From Actinocorallia herbida (GTDB lineage Bacteria; Actinomycetota; Actinomycetes; Streptosporangiales; Streptosporangiaceae): 64,000 nt of DNA. The notes beneath the pieces are model-generated. The model worked only from the letters and a program-made list of their open reading frames with translations. It did no database searches and was not told the DNA's origin. Location of the stretch: NCBI RefSeq assembly GCF_003751225.1, contig NZ_RJKE01000001.1, positions 2,790,001 through 2,854,000 on the forward strand. Reading direction: 5' to 3'. A program made the translations under genes and the position numbers. Below are positions 8,620-17,028 of this stretch, in pieces. The first letter of the stretch is position 1, and each line of letters begins with the position of its first letter.

Positions 8620-10140
8620 TCATTTGCGGTCGAGGGTGGCGAAGATGTCGGCGGCGATGGGGCCCGCGTCGCCGGCGCCGTTGAGAGTGCTGGGGCCTTC
8701 GACGAAGACCGCGAAGGCGTAGCGGGGTTCTTGGATGGGGGCGAAGCCGACGAACCAGGCGCCGCCTCGGGTGGCGGTGAGCTCGGTGGTGCCGGTCTTG
8801 CCCGCGATGTTCCGGCCCTGGAGGGCCTTGGCGGTGCCCGTGGAGACGACCTCGCGCATCATGTCCTGGAGCTGGGATGCGGTGTCGCCGCTGATCGGCT
8901 TGCCGAAGGTCTCCTGCTCGGCCTCGTGGATCGTGCCGGTCTCTTCGGGCTTGCCCTTGTCGCCTTCGATCCGGCCGACGGCCTTGTCGACGAGGTAGGG
9001 CTTCATCATCTCGCCGCCGTTGGCGATCGCCGCGGCGACCATGGCCATCTGGAGGGTCGTGGTCTTGGTCTCGCCCTGGCCGAACGAACCGCGCAGGATC
9101 TCGTCGCGGTTGTCGACGTCGTGCGGGTACTCCGACGCGGGCGCGGAGAGGTCCTGCTCGATCGGGATCGGCTTGTAGAACCCGAACTTCTCCGACTGGG
9201 CGCGGATCGCCTCGTTGCCCAGGAGCTCGTCCCGGACGCCCATGAGGGCGTAGGTGGTGTTGCAGGACTGGGCGAAGGTGTCGATCAGCGGCGAACCGTT
9301 CGCTACGCCGCAGCCGTGGTCGTCGTGGCTGTTCTTGATCTGTCCGCCGCCGGTGGCGACGGTCGGGGGAGCGGGCACGACGCTGTCCTTGGTGTTGCCG
9401 TCCTTGCCCAGGAAGGCCGCCGCGACGACCGCTTTGAAGGACGAACCAGGCGGGAACAGCTCGAGGAACGCCTTGTTGACCCTGGGCCGGCCCTTGGCCC
9501 CGTCCAGTTCCTCCAGTCTCCTCTGGTCGTCGCCGGGGTTCTTGATGTCGGCGACGGTGTTCGGATCGAAGGACGGGTAGTGCGCGGCGACCTTGATCGC
9601 ACCGGTCTTCAGTTCGAGGAAGACCGCCGCGGCGCGCGAGGGGGTGGGGGAGAACGAGGCGAACGCCTGATATGCCCTGACCTGGGCTTTGGCGTCGATC
9701 GTGGTTCGGAGGCTGCCGCCCAGAGGCTTCTCGCCGGTCAGCAGATGGACCCAGGAGCCGGCGGTCTGGCGCTGGTCGGTGCCATCGAGCACGGAGTCGA
9801 AGGCGAGCTCCAGCCCTGACTGCTCCAAGGTTCCGGCGTAGTAGCCCGTGACGGGCAGGAACGCCTCGCCGTTCTCGAGGTAGCGGCGCTGGTACTTCGT
9901 CTTGGCGTCGCCGGGGCTGAGCGCCTCGGACCAGGCCATCGTGACCCCGTCGGCCGAGACGATGTCCCCCCGCGCCCGCAGCGCGACGCCCTGGAACCGG
10001 CGGTTGTTGAGCGCGTGCGCCCGCAGGTCGTCGGACCGCCCGGCCTGGATCCAGGTGACGTTCAGGGCAAGGGCCCCGATCAGCGCCAGCCCGGCCACGC
10101 CGACCCGCTTCAATTCCCCGTCCATGTTCCCCGCGCCCAT
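8620..10140 (-). CDS. class B penicillin-binding protein, PbpA-like transpeptidase
   Basis: 506-residue peptidoglycan D,D-transpeptidase anchored by one N-terminal membrane segment (VGVAGLALIGALALNVTWI). The penicillin-binding domain has all three active-site motifs: SxxK as SSFK in FPPGSSFKAV, SxN as SCN in AQSCNTTYAL, and KTG in NIAGKTGTTEL. It resembles the stand-alone PbpA group that acts with a SEDS glycosyltransferase, but no rodA/ftsW gene is adjacent. Start chosen at the ATG with AAGGG 7 nt upstream; ATG at 10164 and 10125 are alternatives. A TetR gene lies upstream on the same strand. Confidence 0.9.
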   Translation of the reverse strand: MGAGNMDGELKRVGVAGLALIGALALNVTWIQAGRSDDLRAHALNNRRFQGVALRARGDIVSADGVTMAWSEALSPGDAKTKYQRRYLENGEAFLPVTGYYAGTLEQSGLELAFDSVLDGTDQRQTAGSWVHLLTGEKPLGGSLRTTIDAKAQVRAYQAFASFSPTPSRAAAVFLELKTGAIKVAAHYPSFDPNTVADIKNPGDDQRRLEELDGAKGRPRVNKAFLELFPPGSSFKAVVAAAFLGKDGNTKDSVVPAPPTVATGGGQIKNSHDDHGCGVANGSPLIDTFAQSCNTTYALMGVRDELLGNEAIRAQSEKFGFYKPIPIEQDLSAPASEYPHDVDNRDEILRGSFGQGETKTTTLQMAMVAAAIANGGEMMKPYLVDKAVGRIEGDKGKPEETGTIHEAEQETFGKPISGDTASQLQDMMREVVSTGTAKALQGRNIAGKTGTTELTATRGGAWFVGFAPIQEPRYAFAVFVEGPSTLNGAGDAGPIAADIFATLDRK

Positions 10141-10238
10141 ACCCCGGCCCTTCAAGATCGACATCAGGTGCTGTCATCTTCCGGGAAAGGACCCTGCCGC
10201 CGTGCGGGATTGTGAAATGTGCAGAAATACTCGCGATG

Positions 10239-10865
10239 TCAGGAGGTCGGGTCGGCGGCGAGCCAGGAGGGGAGGAGCCGGGCCATCCAGGCGACCAAGT
10301 GGTCCCGGCTGACGGTGGGGTCGGCGATCCAGTGCATGGTGACGCGGACGATCCCGGCGGCCATGAACTCGGTCGTCAGCCGGAGGTCGGCCTCGGCGAG
10401 CGCGGGCAGTTCGGCGAGGACCGTCGGACGGGCCAGGTCGGCGACCTCGGCGACGAGGCGGTCCTGGATGGCGGCCTGCGAGCCGAGCGCCGTGGTGTAC
10501 CGGACGAGGTCACGGGCGTCCCACAGCGCGTCGACGATGGTGCGGAGCCCGATCTCGGTGATCTCCGTGCGGGGGAGCGCCTGGACGGTCCGGCGCTCGA
10601 CGTCGGCGGAGGAGGCCACCGCGAACAGCTCGGCGATGGTCGAGGCGGCGAGGTCCTCGACCGTGGCGAAGTGCGTGTAGAAGGTGCTCCGGGCGATCCC
10701 CGCGCGCTTGCAGATCTGGACGACCGAGACATCGGGGACGCCGTCCGCCGCCGCGGCGCGGAAGGCGAGGGCGAGGCGCCGCCGGGTCTCGACGGCCCGG
10801 GCGTCCCCGGTGGTCGCGAGGGACTCTCGCCTGGCCGCCTGCGGCTCCTTGCGGCCTGTCTCCAT
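10239..10865 (-). CDS. TetR/AcrR family transcriptional regulator
   Basis: 208 residues. The HTH region VVQICKRAGIARSTFYTHFATVEDL fits the TetR DNA-binding helix; the C-terminal half is helical and probably binds a ligand. About 100 bp upstream sits a perfect 15-bp inverted repeat (10962-10976), a strong candidate for its own operator and perhaps for the GNAT gene on the other side. The ligand is unknown. Confidence 0.88.
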   Translation of the reverse strand: METGRKEPQAARRESLATTGDARAVETRRRLALAFRAAAADGVPDVSVVQICKRAGIARSTFYTHFATVEDLAASTIAELFAVASSADVERRTVQALPRTEITEIGLRTIVDALWDARDLVRYTTALGSQAAIQDRLVAEVADLARPTVLAELPALAEADLRLTTEFMAAGIVRVTMHWIADPTVSRDHLVAWMARLLPSWLAADPTS

Positions 10866-10961
10866 GCACGGAGTCTTTCAGGTGCGCGGGTGTGCGGCGG
10901 CGGGGTGGGCGGGTGGAGCGTGCAATCCTCCACCCGCCGCGGTGAAGGCTACCGGGTGCAG

Positions 10962-10976
10962 ATAGACACTGTCTAT
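10962..10976. promoter_or_regulatory. palindromic TetR-type operator ATAGACA-C-TGTCTAT
   Basis: Perfect 7-1-7 inverted repeat in an AT-rich patch of the 239-bp gap between the TetR gene (leftward) and the GNAT gene (rightward). Size and TGTC/GACA core are typical of TetR sites. Binding by the adjacent regulator is inferred. Confidence 0.65.
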
Positions 10977-11104
10977 TAACGCGCCATGAATACGCCGTTC
11001 GGGGGCCGCGGTGGACCCGTCGGGAAAAACCCGTGGCGGCGGCCGGTCTTGATCACTAGGGTCACGCGGGTAGGATTCGATCAGGCGTTCGAGTTGCGGG
11101 GGCT

Positions 11105-11827
11105 GTGGTGGCGGAAGAAGTGAAGGTGCGGCCGTATCTGCCGTCGGATGACGCGGCGATCGCGGACGTCTGCGTACGGACCGGGCATCTGGGCGGTGAC
11201 GCCCGCGCGCTGTACCCGGACCACGGACTGCTGCCGGATCTCTTCGCGCTGCCCTACGTCCGGCGCGAGCCCGAGCTGGCGTTCGTCCTCGACGACGGGG
11301 CGCGGGCCGTCGGCTACATCCTCGGCACGGCCGACACCCCCGGGTTCGTCAGGTGGTTCCGCGAGGAGTGGCTCGCCGAGGTCGGCCCGCGCAGGCCGCC
11401 GCTGGAACGGCCACCCGCCACCCCGACCGACGAGATGATCCATCTGCTGCACACGCCCGAGCGGCTGCTGGTGCCTGAGCTGGCCGGCCACCCGGCCCAT
11501 CTGCACATCGACCTGCTGCCCGGCGTCCAGCGGCGCGGGTTCGGCCGGGCGCTCATGGCCGCCTTCCTCGGCGCGCTCGCCGCGCGGGGCGTGCCGCGCG
11601 TCCACCTCGGCATGGTGACGGCCAACGAGGCGGCGCGGCCGTTCTACGACAGGCTCGGCTTCGCCGAACTGCGCGTCGCGGACGCGGGACCGCTCACCTA
11701 CCTGGGCCGTTCCACCGCGACGGACCTGTCCGCCCCGCTCGTCCGCACGCCTCGGCCGGGGGTGCGGGGCGGGTCAAGGGGCGAGGCGGGTGACGAGGTG
11801 GTGCCAGGAGGCTTCGAGGCGGGGTAG
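11105..11827 (+). CDS. GNAT family N-acetyltransferase
   Basis: 240 residues. GNAT fold with the acetyl-CoA loop motif LPGVQRRGFGRALMAAFL (Q/RxxGxG/A) at about residues 140-157, followed by GMVTANEAARPFYDRLGF, the usual end of the domain. Starts with GTG at 11105 (GTG 11108 is an alternative) after a G-rich site. The last ~25 residues (GVRGGSRGEAGDEVV and on) are read through the 3' end of the convergent TetR gene, overlapping it by 54 bp, and are not family-like. The substrate is unknown. Confidence 0.85.
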   Translation: MVAEEVKVRPYLPSDDAAIADVCVRTGHLGGDARALYPDHGLLPDLFALPYVRREPELAFVLDDGARAVGYILGTADTPGFVRWFREEWLAEVGPRRPPLERPPATPTDEMIHLLHTPERLLVPELAGHPAHLHIDLLPGVQRRGFGRALMAAFLGALAARGVPRVHLGMVTANEAARPFYDRLGFAELRVADAGPLTYLGRSTATDLSAPLVRTPRPGVRGGSRGEAGDEVVPGGFEAG

Positions 11828-12412
11828 GGGGAGGTTCTCGCGGGTGGTGAGGTGGTCGACGAGGGCGGTGTCGACGGAGGACAGGAGCGCGCGGGCGAGG
11901 AGGTCGGGGTCGCCGGGAGCGTTCGCCTCGCGCAGGAGCATGGCCAGGTGGCTGGCGCGGAGGACGTAGCCGGGGACGCCGTACTGGCGTAGAGGATCGG
12001 TGCGGGCGGCGAGGATCAGATCGCGGTGGCCGCTTTCGTGGCACAGCAGGGCGGGGCCGAACGCGTGGAGGCGGTCGACGGCCGGGGCGCCGGGGCCGAG
12101 TGGCGGCGGGCCCGTCAGATAGGCGGCCTGGAACTGCTCCTCGCGGTGGCTGAGGAGTTCGAGCATGAGTCCCGCGCGGTCGCCGAACCGCCGGAAGACC
12201 GTGCCCTTGCCCACCCCGGCCGCGACGGCGACCGACTCCATGGTGAGATTCGCCACCCCGTGTTCGGCCAGGAGCCGGTAGGCGGCCTCGAGAAGGCGCA
12301 GGCGGTTGCGCTCGGCGTCCACCCGCAGCGTCCCCGGGGTGCCGACCAGAGGGAGCCGCGTTCCTGAAACGTGGGGTGGGGGAGGGTTCCCAGGGGGCAT
12401 GGCTCGGGTCAC
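11774..12412 (-). CDS. TetR/AcrR family regulator
   Basis: 212 residues; HTH at about 50-80 with MESVAVAAGVGKGTVFRRFG. Divergent from the FMN-reductase gene at 12527, with two similar palindromes between them (TGGAC-N4-GTCCG), so it probably represses both genes. Such pairs often respond to quinones or azo/nitro compounds, but that is inference. ATG at 12412 is used; ATG 12400 also possible. Confidence 0.88.
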   Translation of the reverse strand: MTRAMPPGNPPPPHVSGTRLPLVGTPGTLRVDAERNRLRLLEAAYRLLAEHGVANLTMESVAVAAGVGKGTVFRRFGDRAGLMLELLSHREEQFQAAYLTGPPPLGPGAPAVDRLHAFGPALLCHESGHRDLILAARTDPLRQYGVPGYVLRASHLAMLLREANAPGDPDLLARALLSSVDTALVDHLTTRENLPLPRLEASWHHLVTRLAP

Positions 12413-12440
12413 ACTCCCAGAGTAGCCGCCCTGGAATGAA

Positions 12441-12496
12441 ACTGGACCCGGGTCCGTTTAGACTCTGGAAACGCCCAAGTGGACTGTGGTCCGCTT
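12441..12496. promoter_or_regulatory. two matching operator palindromes, TGGAC-N4-GTCCG
   Basis: TGGACCCGGGTCCG (12443-12456), holding the perfect palindrome GGACCCGGGTCC at 12444-12455, and TGGACTGTGGTCCG (12480-12493). They share both half-sites and the 4-bp spacer, are 37 bp apart, and lie between the TetR gene and the reductase. Two equal sites in a divergent promoter strongly suggest cooperative TetR binding. Confidence 0.65.
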
Positions 12497-12526
12497 GTTC
12501 CCCAAGCCCTTTCACCAGGAGTTCGC

Positions 12527-13084
12527 ATGTCTGTTCGGATCCTCGCCCTCGTCGGCAGCCTCCGCGCCGGTTCCCACAACCGCCAGCTCGCCGAGGCCGC
12601 CGTGAAGCACGCCCCCGAGGGCGTCGAGATCGAACTGTTCGAGGGCCTGGGCAGCGTGCCCTTCTACAACGAGGACATCGACGTGGCGGGCAGCGTCCCG
12701 GCCGAGGCCGTCGCCCTGCGCGACGCCGCGGGCCGCGCCGACGCGTTCCTGCTGTTCTCGCCCGAGTACAACGGCACCATCCCGGCGGTGCTGAAGAACG
12801 GCATCGACTGGCTGTCCCGTCCGTTCGGCGCCGGCGCGTTCTCCGGCAAGCCGACCGCCGTCCTCGGCACCGCGTTCGGCCAGTACGGCGGCGTGTGGGC
12901 CCAGGACGAGACCCGCAAGTCCGTCGGCATCGCCGGCGCCAAGGTGCTGGCGGACGTGAAACTGTCCATCCCCGGCTCCATCCGGCGCTTCGCCGAGACC
13001 CACCCGGCCGACGACGCCGAGGTCGTCGAGAAGCTGGTCGAGCTGCTCGCCCAGGTCACCGCCGAGGCCAAGGCCACCGCCTGA
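12527..13084 (+). CDS. NAD(P)H-dependent FMN reductase
   Basis: 185-residue flavodoxin-fold reductase. The FMN phosphate loop is LVGSLRAGSHNRQLAE and the isoalloxazine-binding motif is FSPEYNGTIPAVLKNGIDWLS, diagnostic of the azoreductase/chromate reductase-like FMN_red family. It reduces FMN, quinones or azo dyes in the cytosol. ATG at 12527 has AGGAG 6 nt upstream. Divergent TetR and paired operators suggest induction by its substrate; a rho-independent terminator follows the gene. Confidence 0.93.
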   Translation: MSVRILALVGSLRAGSHNRQLAEAAVKHAPEGVEIELFEGLGSVPFYNEDIDVAGSVPAEAVALRDAAGRADAFLLFSPEYNGTIPAVLKNGIDWLSRPFGAGAFSGKPTAVLGTAFGQYGGVWAQDETRKSVGIAGAKVLADVKLSIPGSIRRFAETHPADDAEVVEKLVELLAQVTAEAKATA

Positions 13085-13097
13085 CCCTCTCCAGAGA

Positions 13098-13131
13098 AGC
13101 CGGACGTCCCGCCGTGGGCGTCCGGCTTTTT
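13098..13131 (+). terminator. rho-independent terminator after FMN reductase
   Basis: AGCCGGACG (13098-13106) pairs perfectly with CGTCCGGCT (13119-13127), followed by a run of five T. Classic intrinsic terminator, 14 bp after the stop codon. Confidence 0.9.
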
Positions 13132-13189
13132 CGTGTCCTCGCCGGCTCCCGGACCCGGGAATCCCCAGGTCAGAGGCTGCTGCGGGAAT

Positions 13190-13300
13190 GATTCTTGTCG
13201 GAAACACTTCGTAATGAAAATTAATCCCGCAAATGTCTTCCGTTCCGGCGGGGTTCGTCGCTACGGTTCCGATACCTCCCGCCGCCGGTGCGCGGGACGA
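13190..13300 (+). promoter_or_regulatory. promoter region of the muropeptide salvage cluster
   Basis: An AT-rich island (about 13190-13235) in otherwise GC-rich sequence, upstream of the solute-binding protein. It includes TAAT-GAAA-ATTA (13212-13223), a small inverted repeat that could be an operator for the RpiR-type regulator encoded in the same cluster. No clear -35/-10 pair can be assigned. Confidence 0.4.
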
Positions 13301-13316
13301 TGCGAACGGAACTCTC

Positions 13317-14876
13317 ATGCGCACATCCCCCCAGGGCCCTTCGCGGCGCCTGCTGCTGGCGGGCGGCCTCGGCGTCGCCGGCGTCTCGCTCTTCTCCCTC
13401 ACCGGGTGCCAGTCGGCGGTCGACGCCGGCGCAGGGGACGCGGCGGCGGGACCGGTCCGCGGCGGGGTGCTGAACCTCGCGGCCAACGCCGACGCCCAGC
13501 CCGCGTTCGTGCTGGCCAACCGGGCGGGGAACTGGCTGTGGCGGCGCCTGGTGTTCGAGCCGCTCGCCGAGATCGACGCCTCAGGTACCCCGCAGCCCGT
13601 CCTGGCGAAGTCCTGGGCCTTCGACGAGGCCCGTACCAAGGTCACGATCGAGCTCCGCGACGACGCGAAGTTCCACAGCGGCCGCGCGCTGACCGCCGCC
13701 GACGTGAAGTTCTCCCTGGAGCAGGCCGCGATCCCCGCCAACGCCTCCCAGCTCGCCGCGGTCGCCCAGAAGATCACCAGGATCGAGGCCGACGGCGACC
13801 ACCGGGTCGTGCTCACCCTGGACCGGCCGACCGACAGCCTCTTCGACCTCTTCCACCTCACGATGATCGTCGACTCCGAGACGTTCGCCGGGCTCGCCGA
13901 CGGCGCCAAGGTCGTCGGCACAGGGCCGTTCGTCTGGAAGGAGTGGAAGCCGGGCGCCTCCCTCAGCCTCGAGCGCAACCCGTCCTACCGCGTGCCCGAG
14001 CGCCCCTACCTCGACGGCGTCACCGTCTCGGTCATCACCGATCCGACCGCGCTCCAGTCGGCGCTGCGCGGCGGCCGCGTCCAGCTCGCCGCGGGCATCG
14101 GCACCAAGGACGCGGGGCTGCTCACCAAGGACGACAAGTTCTCCCTGGAGAACGCGGGCGGCGTCTTCTACCCGCTCGGCCTCGACGTCACCGCCGCGCC
14201 CTTCGACAAGAAGGAGGCCCGCCAGGCCGTCGCCTACGCGATCGACCGGGAGCGGATCAAGGACCAGGTCTTCGGCGGCGACGCGACCGTCACCGACCTG
14301 TGGTGGTCGCCCGGCCAGGACGGCTACCCGCAGGACCTCGCGACGAAGTACTCCTACGACCCGGCCAAGGCCAGGGAACTCGTGGAGAAGGCCGGGGTGA
14401 AGGGCGCGAAGGTCCCGATCACGCTCGCCAACCTGCCGATCCCGCAGAGCATCTTCGAGATCGTGCAGAACAACCTGCGCGAGGCCGGGTTCGAGCCCGT
14501 CGCCGAGGTGCTCGACACGGCCCAGTTCGACGCCCGGCAGGTCGAGGGCAAGCTCGGCCCCGCGTTCCTGCTGCTGCACGGCATGGTCGGGTTCTCCGCC
14601 GCGACGATCCTCGACGCGATGCCGTCCCTGCGCGCGGGCAACCCGTCGAAGTTCACCACCGACGAGTACGACGACCTGCGCACCGCGGTCCAGGAGGCGA
14701 CCGACGACACCCGGGCCACGGCGCTGTCGGGTCTGTCGGACTACATGCTGGACGAGGCGTTCAGCAATGTCACCGTCGTCGCCAACCAGTACCACGTGAA
14801 GGCGCGCGCGCTTGCGGGCGTGCAGGTCGTCGCCCTGGGCAGCGTCGTGGCGACCGACGCCTACCTCACCAAGTAA
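13317..14876 (+). CDS. family 5 ABC transporter solute-binding lipoprotein
   Basis: 519 residues. The signal peptide has paired Arg (SRRLLLAGG) and a lipobox LTGC, so this is an exported, lipid-anchored protein, possibly via Tat. The mature part is the SBP_bac_5 (DppA/OppA/NikA) fold: LVFEPLAEIDASGTPQPVLA, DAKFHSGRALTAADVKFSLE and YAIDRERIKDQVFGG. It captures peptides or related ligands for the permeases encoded 2 bp downstream. Cluster context (MurQ, hexosaminidase, MurR-like regulator) suggests a muropeptide ligand. ATG at 13317 is chosen because it gives a proper signal peptide. Confidence 0.92.
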   Translation: MRTSPQGPSRRLLLAGGLGVAGVSLFSLTGCQSAVDAGAGDAAAGPVRGGVLNLAANADAQPAFVLANRAGNWLWRRLVFEPLAEIDASGTPQPVLAKSWAFDEARTKVTIELRDDAKFHSGRALTAADVKFSLEQAAIPANASQLAAVAQKITRIEADGDHRVVLTLDRPTDSLFDLFHLTMIVDSETFAGLADGAKVVGTGPFVWKEWKPGASLSLERNPSYRVPERPYLDGVTVSVITDPTALQSALRGGRVQLAAGIGTKDAGLLTKDDKFSLENAGGVFYPLGLDVTAAPFDKKEARQAVAYAIDRERIKDQVFGGDATVTDLWWSPGQDGYPQDLATKYSYDPAKARELVEKAGVKGAKVPITLANLPIPQSIFEIVQNNLREAGFEPVAEVLDTAQFDARQVEGKLGPAFLLLHGMVGFSAATILDAMPSLRAGNPSKFTTDEYDDLRTAVQEATDDTRATALSGLSDYMLDEAFSNVTVVANQYHVKARALAGVQVVALGSVVATDAYLTK

Positions 14877-14878
14877 CC

Positions 14879-15829
14879 ATGACCGGTCATCTCCTCCGCA
14901 GACTGCCATCGCTGGCGCTGGTCCTGCTCGTCAGCTCGGTGATCGCGTTCGCCCTGCCGCGCCTCGCGCCCGGCGACCCGGCGGCCGCGATCGCCGGGGC
15001 CGACGCGAGCCCGCGAGCGGTCGCCGAGGTCCGCGCCGAACTCGGCCTGGACCGGTCGCTGCCGGCCCAGTACGCCGACTGGATCACCGGGCTCGGCTCC
15101 GGTGACTTCGGCACGAGCTTCGTCAACGGCAGACCCGCGGCGGAGCTGATCGCCTCCCGGCTCGGCAGCACCGTGGAACTCGCGATCGTCGCCGCGATCC
15201 TCATGACGGTCCTCGGCGTCGGGCTCGGCGTGCTGGGCGGCACCCCGCGCGGCAAGGTGTCGCGCGCGGTGCTCGACCTGACCGGGAGCGTGCTGCTCGC
15301 CGCGCCGCCGTTCCTCACCGGCCTGCTCTTGGTGCTGCTGCTCGGCATCGCCTTCCCGGTGCTGCCCGTCAGCGGCGAGGTCTCCCTCCTCGACGACCCG
15401 GGCATCGGGATCCAGTACCTCATCCTGCCCGCGGTGGCGCTCGCGCTCCCGCAGGCCGCCGCGATCGGGCGGCTCGTGGAGACGGCGATGCGGCAGGCCC
15501 GCCAGGAGGACTACGTCGACCTCGCCGTCGCCAAGGGCGTGCCGCCCGGACGGGTGACCTGGCGGCACGTCCTGCCGAACAGCCTCGGCACCGCGGTCGT
15601 CGCGATCGGCCTCCGGGTCGGCGAACTGCTCGCGGGCGCGATCGTCGTCGAGGCGGTCTTCGCCCGCAACGGGCTCGGCGCCCTCGCCGTGGAAAGCGTG
15701 AAGAACCGGGACTACCTGGTCATCCAGGCGCTCATCCTCGGCAGCGTCCTCGTCGCCGCGCTCATCCAGATCCTCACCGAACTCCTCCTCACCCGCCTCG
15801 ACCCCCGTGTCCGCCTGGAGGCCCGATGA
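14879..15829 (+). CDS. ABC transporter permease, DppB type
   Basis: 316-residue integral membrane protein with an N-terminal helix (LALVLLVSSVIAFALPRLAPGD is the family signature), a periplasmic segment (ELGLDRSLPAQYADW), then five more helices. The EAA coupling loop is in EDYVDLAVAKGVPPGRVTWRHVLPN, which contacts the ATPase. Starts 2 bp after the binding-protein stop and overlaps the next permease by 4 bp (ATGA), so it is one translationally coupled operon. Confidence 0.93.
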   Translation: MTGHLLRRLPSLALVLLVSSVIAFALPRLAPGDPAAAIAGADASPRAVAEVRAELGLDRSLPAQYADWITGLGSGDFGTSFVNGRPAAELIASRLGSTVELAIVAAILMTVLGVGLGVLGGTPRGKVSRAVLDLTGSVLLAAPPFLTGLLLVLLLGIAFPVLPVSGEVSLLDDPGIGIQYLILPAVALALPQAAAIGRLVETAMRQARQEDYVDLAVAKGVPPGRVTWRHVLPNSLGTAVVAIGLRVGELLAGAIVVEAVFARNGLGALAVESVKNRDYLVIQALILGSVLVAALIQILTELLLTRLDPRVRLEAR

Positions 15830-17028
15830 CCGAGCACACCGAGCGGGCGGGCCCCCTTCCACCCGCCGCGAAAGAGCCCGGAACGGGCTGCGGCTCCCCG
15901 GAAACCGAGCAGGGAGTCGTTGGCCTCCACCTCGAGGCGGACGGTCTGGCCGGCGAAGGCGGAGATGCCGATGCCGGAGAGGGACCGGACGGCGTCGCGG
16001 TCGGAGGCGGCGCGGGGGAGGACCGACGCGGGTCCGCAGAGGTCGGGAAGCACCCATGCGGGATCGCCGTGGCCGCAGGCACGCTCGGCCGGGCCGCGCG
16101 CGTTGGGACAGGCGGCCGCCTGTCCGAGAAGATCGGGAAGGGCCGGCCCGCGGGGAAGGACGCCGTGCGAAGGAAGGGCGGGCGCGGACTCGGGCGGGTC
16201 GGACGGGCCGCTGTGAAGTCGCGGTATGCCGGAGCGCTGCGAACGGCCCGGGGGGCGACCGGGGCCGGGCTCCTCGCGGTGCTGGTGCTGGCCGCGCTGC
16301 TGGTGCCGGTGTTCGCGCGGGGCGGGTACGACGCGCAGGGACCCGACGCGCTGGCCGGGCCGTCGGGCGGGGCATGGTTCGGCACCGACGAGCTGGGCCG
16401 CGATCTGTTCGTGCGGACGCTGTTCGGGTTGCGGGCCGATCTGTCGCTGGTGCTCGTCGCGGTTCCGGTGAGCGCGGTGCTCGGCACGCTGCTCGGGCTG
16501 GCGGGGGCGATCGCGCCGTGGCTCGGCGGGCTCGCGCAGCGCGCACTGGACGTGGTGCTGGGGTTTCCGAGCCTGATCCTCGGGATCTGCGTGGCGCTGG
16601 TCATGGGGCCGGGGTGGGCGGCCTTGGCCGTCGCGATCGTCGTCTACGGGCTGCCCGCCTTCGGGCGGCTGTCGCGGGCGACGCTGCTCGCCCAGCAGCA
16701 GCGCGAGTACGTCCTGGCCGCACGGGTCATGGGGGTGCCGCGCCGGCGGATCCTGACCCGGCACATCCTTCCGCACGCGATCGACCCGATCCTGGTGCAG
16801 ACCGCGGTCGCCATGGTCGCCGCGGTGTTCCTCGAATCGTCGCTGAGCCTCGTCGGGCTCGGCGTGCAGCCGCCCGCGCCGTCGCTCGGCACGCTGCTGA
16901 ACAGCGGCATCCGCTACCTGTCAGAACAGCCCGCCTACGTGGCGGGCCCCGCGGCGGTCCTGCTGCTGCTCGCCCTCGGGTTGAGCCTGCTCGCCGACGC
17001 GCTCAACGAGGCGGTGAACCGCAGATGA
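15826..17028 (+). CDS. ABC transporter permease, DppC type, with anomalous N-terminal insertion
   Basis: 400 codons from an ATG overlapping the previous stop. Residues 1-129 are low-complexity, Gly/Ala/Glu-rich and unlike any permease; the true DppC-like protein starts near residue 130 (SRYAGALRTARGATGAGLL), then PSGGAWFGTDELGRDLFVRTLFG and the EAA loop EYVLAARVMGVPRRRILTRHILPH. GTG at 16213 would give a 271-residue permease of normal length. The ATGA overlap at 15826 looks like the original start, so about 380 bp seem to have been inserted in frame after it. Partner of the DppB-type permease. Confidence 0.85.
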   Translation: MTEHTERAGPLPPAAKEPGTGCGSPETEQGVVGLHLEADGLAGEGGDADAGEGPDGVAVGGGAGEDRRGSAEVGKHPCGIAVAAGTLGRAARVGTGGRLSEKIGKGRPAGKDAVRRKGGRGLGRVGRAAVKSRYAGALRTARGATGAGLLAVLVLAALLVPVFARGGYDAQGPDALAGPSGGAWFGTDELGRDLFVRTLFGLRADLSLVLVAVPVSAVLGTLLGLAGAIAPWLGGLAQRALDVVLGFPSLILGICVALVMGPGWAALAVAIVVYGLPAFGRLSRATLLAQQQREYVLAARVMGVPRRRILTRHILPHAIDPILVQTAVAMVAAVFLESSLSLVGLGVQPPAPSLGTLLNSGIRYLSEQPAYVAGPAAVLLLLALGLSLLADALNEAVNRR

